A stretch of 7,341 nucleotides of DNA from Aquirhabdus sp. (GTDB taxonomy: Bacteria > Pseudomonadota > Gammaproteobacteria > Pseudomonadales > Moraxellaceae), in assembly GCA_030150595.1 (NCBI GenBank), contig JASLFQ010000037.1, positions 1 to 7,341 on the forward strand, written 5' to 3'. The notes below the pieces were generated by a model. That model had not been told where the DNA came from. It saw only the letters and a list, made by a program, of their open reading frames with translations, and made no database searches. Position numbers and translations under genes: made by a program. Shown piece by piece: positions 1 through 5,834 of the stretch. Within the stretch, counting starts at the first letter, position 1, and every line of letters starts with the position of its first letter.

Positions 1-953
1 TGCAAAAAACATATTTCAACATTACACGCGCCAAAATCAACACCGAAACCGTTTATCATCGCATCGTTGCACCGAACTATGGCTGGGTGCGTATTTCATC
101 TTTTGATGAAAATGTCGTCGCAAAAACTGTCGATGCTCTGCAAGACCTTGCTAAAACTGAACCCAACTTAAAAGGGCTGATTTTAGATCTACGTAACAAT
201 GGTGGTGGTTCGTTGTCTGCTGCAGTAGGTATTGTCTCTATCTTTGTTCAAGGTAAACAAAAAGCCGTGCTGATTAAAGGCAAATCAACTGACCGTTCTC
301 TTTACACAACGCTTGACGATTATAAAACCGACGCAAATACAAAAAATGATGTCACGCTAGACCCACTTGCCAACTTACCTGAAATATATAAAACAATTCC
401 TCTCGTTGTACTGGTGCACCACAATACGATATCCGCTCCCGAGCTGGTCAGTGGTGCGCTACAAGACCTTAAACGTGCAACCATTATTGGCGAAACAACG
501 TTTGGTAAAGGATCGGTACAAACGGTATCTCCACTCATCGATAATACTGGGCTTCGCCTCACGACCGCCAATTACTTCACACCATCAGACTGCCCTGTCA
601 ACGGTTATGGCATTACACCTGACTATTTTGTCAGTGAACGCAAGAATGGCGACCCCGACGATGTACTGAATTTTCACGAAGTAGACTACGCCCATCCCAA
701 ATTTGAAGGCATTGATCCCAAGAATCCTCTGGAAAAAATTCGTAAAGAACGTGTCAAAAAACGCACAGAAGTTTTAATGGCCATGAGTCAGCACAAACAA
801 GACTTGCCTCCGCCAATATTAGCAAAAACATTCGCCACATCAACTGATTATATGTTTTCACAAGCCTTGCGCTACTTACAAAACAAGAGCATTGATCAGA
901 AACAGGGGCAACACAGTACCTACAATGTTCATACATTATGTGGGAGTTTGTAG
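1..953 (+). CDS. S41 C-terminal processing peptidase (CtpA type), 5'-truncated by window edge
   Basis: The reading frame is open from base 3, so the start and the N-terminal part (normally a signal peptide and most of a PDZ domain) lie upstream; 316 codons plus a TAG stop are visible. The S41 core is clear. A strand-turn motif LKGLILDLRNNGGG (bases 168-209) is followed by TISAPE, whose Ser codon is at 432-434. LQDLKRA supplies the conserved Asp, and FGKGSVQ the Lys (codon 507-509). Ser, Asp and Lys are spaced 11 and 14 residues apart, the same spacing as the Ser430/Asp441/Lys455 set of E. coli Tsp/Prc, so the Ser-Lys dyad is intact. The tail after the catalytic domain is about 145 residues, much shorter than in Prc, so a CtpA-type protease is more likely. 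Family role: periplasmic cleavage of envelope proteins near their C-termini. GTG at 87 is in frame but lies inside the domain and is not the real start. Confidence 0.93.
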   Translation, partial: QKTYFNITRAKINTETVYHRIVAPNYGWVRISSFDENVVAKTVDALQDLAKTEPNLKGLILDLRNNGGGSLSAAVGIVSIFVQGKQKAVLIKGKSTDRSLYTTLDDYKTDANTKNDVTLDPLANLPEIYKTIPLVVLVHHNTISAPELVSGALQDLKRATIIGETTFGKGSVQTVSPLIDNTGLRLTTANYFTPSDCPVNGYGITPDYFVSERKNGDPDDVLNFHEVDYAHPKFEGIDPKNPLEKIRKERVKKRTEVLMAMSQHKQDLPPPILAKTFATSTDYMFSQALRYLQNKSIDQKQGQHSTYNVHTLCGSL

Positions 954-992
954 CGTCTCAGAATTCATTTTTATTCTTGGCTTGAGGTTCCA

Positions 993-1121
993 ATGACTTC
1001 GCACCATTTTGTGCTGGCAGCCATTTCAGCAGTAATTTTTGCTCCGATTGAAGATCCGTTCGATACAAGAAATCAAAAACACTCTATGACTGATCAAAAT
1101 TATCCCTCCTTAAACACGTAG
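993..1121 (+). CDS. candidate small ORF, 42 codons, function unknown
   Basis: ATG at 993 is preceded by GAGG (984-987) at five bases spacing, a plausible ribosome binding site, 39 bases after the peptidase stop. The predicted peptide begins MTSHHFVLAAISAVIFAPIE. It has a short hydrophobic stretch (residues 6-19) followed by a polar, Asp/Asn-rich tail ending in SLNT before TAG. The hydrophobic stretch could be a weak signal or membrane segment, but no positive charges precede it other than two histidines. No family is recognised. The opposite strand is also open over much of this region, so openness alone is weak evidence. It could be chance; conservation of the start, RBS and frame in relatives would decide. 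Confidence 0.25.
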   Translation: MTSHHFVLAAISAVIFAPIEDPFDTRNQKHSMTDQNYPSLNT

Positions 1122-1243
1122 ATACATCTCATCACACAATCATACACAGCTCCTATTTTCCTCCTCATTTCCCCCAAACTCTGACGACATTTGAGGTCTA
1201 TCTTCGATCCTGTACCCACTTATAACGACAGCATGTCGGAAAC

Positions 1244-1247
1244 GGAG
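1244..1247 (+). promoter_or_regulatory. ribosome binding site of the EF-hand gene
   Basis: GGAG seven bases before the ATG at 1255. It supports that ATG, which is also followed directly by a good signal peptide. Confidence 0.7.
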
Positions 1248-1254
1248 TCACTCG

Positions 1255-2211
1255 ATGAATACGCTCAAACACCCTAATTTCAAACATTCAATTATTGCTG
1301 CTTTGGTCATTAGCCTCAGCGGCATCTCATTTGCGAGTTGGGCAGATTCAAGTCCTGCACCGGCAGCCACGCTGACAGGCGGTGTAACAACAACCGCAAG
1401 CACACCAGCTTCAACCGATGATCATGCTGCACGCAAAGCACGTTGGGAAGAATTTCGTGCCAAACATGAACAAGAACGTATTCAACGTCGTACTGAAATG
1501 TTCCAGCAAGCAGATACCAACCACGATGGCAAAGTCAGCCTAGAAGAATGGTTGGCATTCAAACCACAGCATCATGATGATCAAGACAAGCATCAAGAAG
1601 GCCAAAAAGATGAACATCAAGATCGTGATCGCCCCGAACACAAAGACCTGACCGATTGGCTGAAAAAAGTCGACGCTAATCACGATGGGAAAATCAGCCC
1701 TGCAGAAGCAGAATCTTATGCGCCGTGGATTGCTAAACATTTTGCAGAAATCGACACCAACCATGACGGCTTAATTAGCAAAGAAGAACTGAAAACATTC
1801 ATTGATGCGAAGAAGGCCAAATGGGAAGAACGCATTAAGCAACATCGTACTGAAGAGTTCCAAAAAGCTGATACCAACCACGATGGACAACTCACGCTCC
1901 AAGAATGGCTAGCATTTAAACCACACCATCATCACCATCATGGATTTTGGCATCGCCTTTTCGGAGACCACCATGGGTTCTGGGGTCATGAGCATCATGA
2001 ACACGACAAAGATCATGGTGGACGTTTTGAAGCTTGGTTTAAAAAGATCGATACCAACGGTGATGGATTCATCAGCTTGAGCGAAGCACAAGCGGGCGCA
2101 CCAGAAATAGCTAAGCATTTTAATGAAATTGATACAGACCATAAGGGTCAAATTAGTCAAGATGAACTACATGCTTATTTCAAAGCACGGCATGAAAAGT
2201 CACAGTCTTGA
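1255..2211 (+). CDS. exported His-rich protein with six EF-hand loops
   Basis: 318 residues. A signal peptide is visible: Lys/His n-region, hydrophobic core at 12-28, likely cleavage after ASWA (residue 30). A Pro/Ala/Thr-rich linker follows. Six 12-residue EF-hand loops start at Asp87, 140, 167, 206, 266 and 293, most as DxNxDGxxSxxE. Loops 1-5 keep the calcium ligands. Loop 6 (DTDHKGQISQDE) has Lys at loop position 5 where Asp is usual, so its affinity is probably reduced. The protein is an internal duplication: residues about 74-184 and 192-311 align, each with three loops. Each half has a His/Asp/Glu-rich insert, at 105-130 and 224-255; the second contains six consecutive His (224-229). 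Inferred role: periplasmic Ca2+ binding, with possible Zn/Ni/Cu binding by the His inserts. No enzymatic domain is seen. The next gene starts 59 bases on and encodes another exported protein, suggesting an operon. Function is not known. Confidence 0.92.
   Translation: MNTLKHPNFKHSIIAALVISLSGISFASWADSSPAPAATLTGGVTTTASTPASTDDHAARKARWEEFRAKHEQERIQRRTEMFQQADTNHDGKVSLEEWLAFKPQHHDDQDKHQEGQKDEHQDRDRPEHKDLTDWLKKVDANHDGKISPAEAESYAPWIAKHFAEIDTNHDGLISKEELKTFIDAKKAKWEERIKQHRTEEFQKADTNHDGQLTLQEWLAFKPHHHHHHGFWHRLFGDHHGFWGHEHHEHDKDHGGRFEAWFKKIDTNGDGFISLSEAQAGAPEIAKHFNEIDTDHKGQISQDELHAYFKARHEKSQS
1474..1806 (+). repeat. first unit of an intragenic duplication (three EF-hands)
   Basis: Residues about 74-184 of the EF-hand protein. 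It aligns with the second unit through the ERI...RTE.FQ.ADTNHDG start, the EWLAFKP segment before the His-rich insert, and the IAKHF.EIDT segment near the end. A 17-base identity (GATACCAACCACGATGG) occurs at 1513-1529 and again at 1870-1886. The offset is 119 codons before the insert and 126 after it, because the second insert is longer. Confidence 0.85.
1828..2187 (+). repeat. second unit of the intragenic duplication, with His6 insert
   Basis: Residues about 192-311 of the EF-hand protein. Same order as the first unit: EF loop, EWLAFKP, His-rich insert, EF loop, IAKHF, EF loop. The insert is longer and richer in His, Gly, Phe and Trp (HGFWHRLFGDHHGFWGH). The last loop has lost a key Asp. 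The copies have diverged substantially at the DNA level, so this is an old duplication. Confidence 0.85.
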
Positions 2212-2270
2212 ACGCATTGCACCAAATGAGTGATAGACTTGAGCAAGAAAGTGAAACAACGAGGTTTATT

Positions 2271-2615
2271 GTGAAAAAATCAAGTCTAATCTCGCTGAAA
2301 GCCAGCTTTAGCCTTCTGGCTATCGCTGGTTTGTGCGCGAGTACATGGCAACTCGCGCAAGCGATTCCACAAACTGCTCTGCCCAATGCCCCGAAAGATG
2401 CTCAGTATAAAGCGCTCTCGGTTCATGATGCACAATGGTATAAAGCACATCCTCATTACGTCGCGTCACCAAAACGTGGATGGATTAAAACACTGCCTCA
2501 CCGTTACCGTATTGTGAAAGAACACAATCAAGTCTATTACTACGCAAATAATCATTATTACCAGCGCAGTGGCACAGGTTTTGTGGCAGTAAAAATTCCG
2601 TTTTTAGCACACTAA
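2271..2615 (+). CDS. small exported Tyr-rich protein (DUF6515-like)
   Basis: GTG start at 2271, preceded by GAGG (2261-2264) six bases away, giving 114 residues. This start puts MKKSSLISLK directly before a hydrophobic core and a cleavage site after AQA (residue 31), a clear Sec signal peptide. An upstream in-frame TTG (2208) would add 21 charged residues in front of the signal and is rejected. The mature protein is basic. It ends in a motif LPHRYRIVKEHNQVYYYANN (75-94), then HYYQRSGTGFVAV. This Tyr-rich hairpin-like pattern, YYY..N.YY....GFVAV, resembles the DUF6515 type of small exported proteins whose function is unknown; I am moderately sure of the resemblance. It lies 59 bases after the EF-hand gene with no terminator between them and a strong one just after it, so the two are probably co-transcribed. 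Confidence 0.82.
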   Translation: MKKSSLISLKASFSLLAIAGLCASTWQLAQAIPQTALPNAPKDAQYKALSVHDAQWYKAHPHYVASPKRGWIKTLPHRYRIVKEHNQVYYYANNHYYQRSGTGFVAVKIPFLAH

Positions 2616-2641
2616 ACTCTCCTTATCGCAAAGCATAGACA

Positions 2642-2669
2642 AAAAAGCTCATCCTAGGATGGGCTTTTT
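2642..2669 (+). terminator. intrinsic terminator after the EF-hand unit
   Basis: AAAAAGCTCATCC (2642-2654) pairs with GGATGGGCTTTTT (2657-2669) with a single G-T wobble. The centre is CCTAGG, so the real loop is about CTAG. The five T end the right arm. The left arm starts in a run of six A, so it could also act on minus-strand transcripts. It lies 26 bases after the stop of the small exported gene and separates this unit from prpBC. Confidence 0.85.
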
Positions 2670-2751
2670 GCTAATGGATTAAGCCTGCCGAGTATGTATA
2701 CTTTGGCCACATTTTGATGTTTTTCGCATATTTCAATCAGAGTTGGTTACA

Positions 2752-2871
2752 ATGCGAGACCCATTTAAGGGCAAATTTCTACATACTGTTCCAAATCCTA
2801 GTCTGCCTGAGATCCAACAGCTAGGACACATTCTCGAGGAGTGCTTTGATGTCAACAAACAGTGCAGGTAA
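2752..2871 (+). CDS. candidate 39-codon leader ORF overlapping the prpB start
   Basis: ATG at 2752 opens a frame that ends with TAA at 2869-2871, 23 bases inside prpB and in another frame. The peptide begins [20 protein letters not shown] and ends FDVNKQCR. There is no strong ribosome binding site; GAG (2740-2742) is nine bases away. If translated, ribosomes would run through the prpB RBS and start, which could couple or compete with prpB translation. The frame is also open upstream to about 2683, so it may be a chance open stretch or a remnant. Against it, TACAAT (2748-2753) could be a -10 box, which would leave this ATG outside the transcript. Confidence 0.25.
   Translation: MRDPFKGKFLHTVPNPSLPEIQQLGHILEECFDVNKQCR
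2796..2826. promoter_or_regulatory. inverted repeat TCCTAG-N19-CTAGGA upstream of prpB
   Basis: Perfect six-base arms at 2796-2801 and 2821-2826, ending 22 bases before the prpB ATG and just before its RBS. The arm centres are 25 bases apart, more than two helical turns. It could be an operator or a long-loop hairpin. The arms are short, so chance is possible. No known PrpR-type site was recognised. Confidence 0.25.
2836..2841 (+). promoter_or_regulatory. ribosome binding site of prpB
   Basis: GAGGAG is seven bases before ATG 2849 but only four before the in-frame TTG at 2846. The spacing therefore selects the ATG as the prpB start. Confidence 0.8.
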
Positions 2872-3730
2872 ACGGTTTAGAGAGGCACTCGCAGCCGAAA
2901 AGCCATTACAAATCATGGGCACAGTGAATGCTTATGCAGCCATGATGGCGACCCAAGTTGGTTATAAAGCCATTTACTTATCAGGTGCAGGCGTTGCCAA
3001 TTACTCTTACGGTTTGCCTGATTTAGGCATCACGTCGTTAGAGGATGTATTGATCGATGCACGTCGTATTACCAGCGTCGTGAATACACCGCTCTTGGTC
3101 GATATCGATACAGGTTGGGGCGGCGCCTTCAATATTGGTCGTACGGTCAAAGAAATGATTCGTGCAGGTGTTGCTGCCGTGCATATCGAAGATCAAGTGG
3201 CGCAAAAACGCTGTGGTCACCGTCCAAATAAAGAAATTGTGACCAAACAAGAAATGGTTGATCGCGTCAAAGCCGCTGTCGATGCAAAAACGGATTCTGA
3301 TTTCGTCATCATGGCACGTACTGATTCGCTGCAAGCGGAAGGCTTACAAGGCGTGATTGATCGTGCGTGTGCGTTTGTGGAAGCGGGTGCGGATGCGATT
3401 TTTGCTGAAGCCATGACTGACATTACCATGTACAAAAAAGTATGTGATGCGGTAAAAGTTCCCGTGCTAGCGAATATCACCGAATTTGGTGATACTCCAT
3501 ATTACACCGTTGAACAACTCCGTGAACAAGACATTGCGATGGTGCTTTATCCATTATCAGGCACACGCGCAATGCAAAAAGCGGCACTTGCTGTATTTGA
3601 AGCCGTGCGCAAAGAAGGTACTCAAGTGAATGTGCTTGACTTGATGCAACAGCGTAAAGAACTGTACCAATTCTTGGATTATCATTCATACGAAGATAAA
3701 TTGGATGCATTGTTTAAGTCAGAGAAATAA
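2849..3730 (+). CDS. prpB: 2-methylisocitrate lyase
   Basis: Cleaves 2-methylisocitrate to pyruvate and succinate, the last step of the cytosolic methylcitrate cycle that oxidises propionyl-CoA. 293 residues from ATG 2849, the usual length for the family. It is a PEP mutase/isocitrate lyase-type TIM barrel. Visible signatures are [17 protein letters not shown] (44-60), the Mg-binding VDIDTGWGG (84-92, Asp85 and Asp87), HIEDQ (112-116), the catalytic-loop KRCGHRPNK (120-128, with the active-site Cys122), and MARTD (155-159). The KRCGH signature and the partner prpC downstream separate it from isocitrate lyase, which is much longer. prpC starts 59 bases later with no terminator between them, so they form an operon. 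No regulator gene is adjacent; the upstream neighbour is an unrelated terminated unit. Confidence 0.97.
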   Translation: MSTNSAGKRFREALAAEKPLQIMGTVNAYAAMMATQVGYKAIYLSGAGVANYSYGLPDLGITSLEDVLIDARRITSVVNTPLLVDIDTGWGGAFNIGRTVKEMIRAGVAAVHIEDQVAQKRCGHRPNKEIVTKQEMVDRVKAAVDAKTDSDFVIMARTDSLQAEGLQGVIDRACAFVEAGADAIFAEAMTDITMYKKVCDAVKVPVLANITEFGDTPYYTVEQLREQDIAMVLYPLSGTRAMQKAALAVFEAVRKEGTQVNVLDLMQQRKELYQFLDYHSYEDKLDALFKSEK

Positions 3731-3789
3731 TTGGTTTTTAAACACATTATTGAAATGAATATTTTTAAGTTCTTATAGGAATAAACAAA

Positions 3790-4920
3790 ATGGCAGAAGC
3801 AAAAGTATTATCGGGCGCTGGCTTACGCGGACAAGTTGCAGGCAAAACTACATTATCAACTGTTGGTAAAGAAGGCGCTGGCCTGACTTATCGCGGCTAT
3901 GACGTGCGTGATTTAGCGGAACATTGCGAATTTGAAGAAGTTGCGTATTTGATTTTCTTTGGTGAATTACCAACGAAAGCGCAATTGGCAACTTACAAAG
4001 CCAAATTGAAAACGTTACGCGGGTTGCCACAAGCACTGAAAACCGTTTTGGAAAATATTCCAAAAGAAGCACATCCAATGGATGTGATGCGTACGGGTTG
4101 TTCAATGCTTGGTAACCTCGAAACTGAACTCAGCTTTGCAGAACAACAAGACAAAACGGATCGTTTACTCGCTGCATTCCCATCGATCATTACTTACTGG
4201 TATCGTTTCAGCCATGACGGCGTGCGCATCGAAACTGAAACCGATGATGACAGCATTGGCTCACATTTCTTGCATTTGCTGAATGGCGAAAAACCAAAAG
4301 CATTGCATGCACAAACCATGAATGTGTCATTGATTCTGTACGCAGAGCATGAATTCAATGCATCGACATTCACCGCACGCGTTTGTGCTTCGACTTTGTC
4401 TGATATGCATTCTTGTGTCACAGCAGCGATTGGTTCACTGCGAGGTCCATTACATGGCGGCGCGAACGAAGCAGCGATGGACATGATTGAGAAGTTCACC
4501 AGCCCAGATCACGCTGAACAAGAAATGATGGGTATGCTGGCTCGTAAAGACAAGATCATGGGCTTCGGTCACGCGATCTACAAAGATAACGACCCACGTA
4601 ACGGCATCATCAAACAGTGGTCAGAGAAGTTGGCTGCGGACGTTGGCGACACAGTGCTATACCCTGTTTCCGTCCGTTGTGAAGAAGTCATGTGGCGCGA
4701 GAAAAAACTGTTCTGTAATGCAGACTTTTTCCACGCATCTGCGTATCACTTCATGGGTATTCCAACCAAACTGTTCACACCGATTTTTGTAATCAGCCGT
4801 TTGACGGGTTGGGCAGCGCATGTGATGGAACAACGTGCTGACAACCGGATTATTCGCCCAAGTGCTGAATATACTGGCCCAGAACTACGTAAAGTCACGC
4901 CAATTTCTGCGCGTGGTTAA
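3790..4920 (+). CDS. prpC: 2-methylcitrate synthase
   Basis: Condenses propionyl-CoA with oxaloacetate to 2-methylcitrate, the first step of the methylcitrate cycle. 376 residues, the short citrate-synthase-fold size typical of PrpC and below the roughly 430 of GltA. The catalytic triad is present: His222 in GPLHGGANE, His261 in MGFGHAIYK and Asp312 in NADFFHASAYHFMG. The GLTYRGYDVRDLAE N-terminal motif and the RADNRIIRPSAEYTGP C-terminal motif are standard. ATG 3790 is preceded by AGGA (3777-3780), nine bases away. Together with prpB it supplies two enzymes of the cycle. The dehydratase/isomerase steps (PrpD, or AcnD with PrpF, plus aconitase) must be encoded elsewhere. Some family members also use acetyl-CoA, so minor citrate synthase activity is possible. 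Confidence 0.97.
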   Translation: MAEAKVLSGAGLRGQVAGKTTLSTVGKEGAGLTYRGYDVRDLAEHCEFEEVAYLIFFGELPTKAQLATYKAKLKTLRGLPQALKTVLENIPKEAHPMDVMRTGCSMLGNLETELSFAEQQDKTDRLLAAFPSIITYWYRFSHDGVRIETETDDDSIGSHFLHLLNGEKPKALHAQTMNVSLILYAEHEFNASTFTARVCASTLSDMHSCVTAAIGSLRGPLHGGANEAAMDMIEKFTSPDHAEQEMMGMLARKDKIMGFGHAIYKDNDPRNGIIKQWSEKLAADVGDTVLYPVSVRCEEVMWREKKLFCNADFFHASAYHFMGIPTKLFTPIFVISRLTGWAAHVMEQRADNRIIRPSAEYTGPELRKVTPISARG

Positions 4921-4933
4921 TTATTGCAAATTT

Positions 4934-4956
4934 TCTACAGCCCTTTCGGCTGTAGA
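4934..4956 (+). terminator. hairpin after prpC, without a T-run
   Basis: TCTACAGCC (4934-4942) pairs perfectly with GGCTGTAGA (4948-4956) around the loop CTTTC. It begins 13 bases after the prpC stop. No T-run follows on either strand, so it is not a standard intrinsic terminator; it may stabilise the prpBC transcript 3' end or terminate weakly. Its last base is the A of the first ATG (4956) of the next gene. Confidence 0.5.
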
Positions 4957-5834
4957 TGAGTAATTACATGAATCTATTCTTAAACAGTCATAACTTCGCC
5001 ATCAAAGGATGGCGTTTGATGGTATTAATTTATCTTGTATTCAACGGTTTGAATCAGGACTGTTTTGCAAAAAACATTAATAATAGTCAAGAAATCGTAC
5101 TTAGTCGTACCGAAAATTACTTTTCAGGAAAGACACTTGATGCATATCAGGCATTCTTGTTTGAACAAGTAACAATGTTGACTGGGCGCAAAATAACTTA
5201 TTCTTTAATGCCAAGAATCAAACAAAACAAGGATAAATACCCTGTAAATCTTGAATATTACTTATGGAGTATTCGAAAACAAAATCTTCCTACACTTAAA
5301 GCAGTAACACTACCTAAAGATCCAAATTTCGACAAAACCAAATCTGCTACACTCCTGAACGAAGATTCGCAATTCGTTGACAAGTACAATGCACATGCTC
5401 TGGAAGTTTTTCGAGTGTTCGGGAAGACCGTTGCATGTGAACGCGGCAACAACATTGTAAACTTAATAGGTGAGCCAGGATATGAATACATCGCCACTCA
5501 TCAACTACTTGAAATACAAATAGCTGCTTATCGTGAATGCATCACAAAATCTGATCTTCAAGCCAATACTCCCGCATACATTGTACGAGTATATAATGAG
5601 TTCCTAGCAAACCAAGACAGTTTGACCGATATACAGGTAGAAAGGGCGGCTGTTCTCATAATGATTGGTCAATCAAAGCTGGTTCCTTCATCATTTCTAC
5701 GAAGGCTAGCCACTGCACAATCAACAGATGGCTTATGGCACTTTGATGAACCTACAACTAGACACGGCTTAATGCCACTTGAGCATACAGCTACTCTAGC
5801 CTATTACGTCTTGTCGGTCGATCACACTTATTAA
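4956..5834 (+). CDS. exported protein of unknown function, toroid-like C-terminal motif
   Basis: 292 residues from the first ATG. I do not recognise the family. An N-terminal signal is likely: KGWRL, then hydrophobic MVLIYLVFNGL (22-32), and possible cleavage after DCFA (38). The start is uncertain. ATG 4956 sits in the hairpin arm with no RBS, and ATG 4968 has only a weak one. ATG 5019 has AAAGGA (5004-5009) nine bases away but would leave almost no charged n-region. The mature part is mostly polar and helical, with two cysteines (161, 195) that could pair in the periplasm. The C-terminus has LRRLATAQSTDGLWHFDE (248-265) and then LEHTATLAYYVL (275-286). AQ..DG.W followed by HT..LA is reminiscent of alpha-alpha toroid repeats of the terpene cyclase/prenyltransferase fold, but only one is seen and no catalytic motif is visible. 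It is AT-richer by eye than prpBC and may be independently transcribed. Confidence 0.8.
   Translation: MSNYMNLFLNSHNFAIKGWRLMVLIYLVFNGLNQDCFAKNINNSQEIVLSRTENYFSGKTLDAYQAFLFEQVTMLTGRKITYSLMPRIKQNKDKYPVNLEYYLWSIRKQNLPTLKAVTLPKDPNFDKTKSATLLNEDSQFVDKYNAHALEVFRVFGKTVACERGNNIVNLIGEPGYEYIATHQLLEIQIAAYRECITKSDLQANTPAYIVRVYNEFLANQDSLTDIQVERAAVLIMIGQSKLVPSSFLRRLATAQSTDGLWHFDEPTTRHGLMPLEHTATLAYYVLSVDHTY

Larger units (their letters stand above)
954..1254. other. 301-base intergenic region, no confident gene
   Basis: Between the peptidase stop and the EF-hand gene. No convincing intrinsic terminator follows the peptidase; the only hairpin seen, GCAC-CATTTT-GTGC (about 1001-1014), is four pairs with no T-run. 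A candidate small ORF on the plus strand (993-1121) and an antisense Shine-Dalgarno-like AAGGAGG (minus strand, 1105-1111) are described separately. A pyrimidine-rich stretch occupies about 1151-1175. Near the EF-hand gene, TATAAC (1221-1226) could be a -10 box, but I see no matching -35 at normal spacing, so no promoter is called. Confidence 0.6.

Noticed and set aside
87..953. GTG at 87 as the start of the S41 peptidase
   Set aside because: The frame is open to the window edge with family-like sequence before it (ITRAKINTETVYHRI), so the gene is simply truncated by the window.
1001..1014. Hairpin GCAC-CATTTT-GTGC as a terminator of the peptidase gene
   Set aside because: Only four base pairs and no following T-run.
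976..1077. A third minus-strand frame reading as LVSNGSSIGAKITAEMAAST
   Set aside because: It has no start codon with an RBS. Several frames are open here at once, so protein-like appearance is not informative.
1191..1226. Promoter from TTGAGG (1191) and TATAAC (1221) upstream of the EF-hand gene
   Set aside because: The spacer is 24 bases, too long for a sigma-70 promoter.
1540..2160. Minus-strand open frames inside the EF-hand gene
   Set aside because: They are shadows of a gene poor in antisense stops. Their long hydrophobic runs come from complementing His/Asp/Lys-rich codons.
2208..2270. TTG at 2208 as the start of the small exported gene, overlapping the EF-hand stop
   Set aside because: It has no good RBS and would put 21 charged residues before the signal peptide. 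GTG 2271 has GAGG at six bases and a clean n-region.
2697..2753. TATACT (2697) or TACAAT (2748) as the prpB -10 box
   Set aside because: Neither has a good -35 at 16-18 bases. Either could be real, but the sequence does not decide.
2846..2848. TTG at 2846 as the prpB start
   Set aside because: The GAGGAG site is too close. ATG 2849 fits better and matches usual PrpB N-termini.
3038..4499. Minus-strand open frames inside prpB and prpC
   Set aside because: They lie wholly antisense to two clearly functional enzymes, with no recognisable domains.
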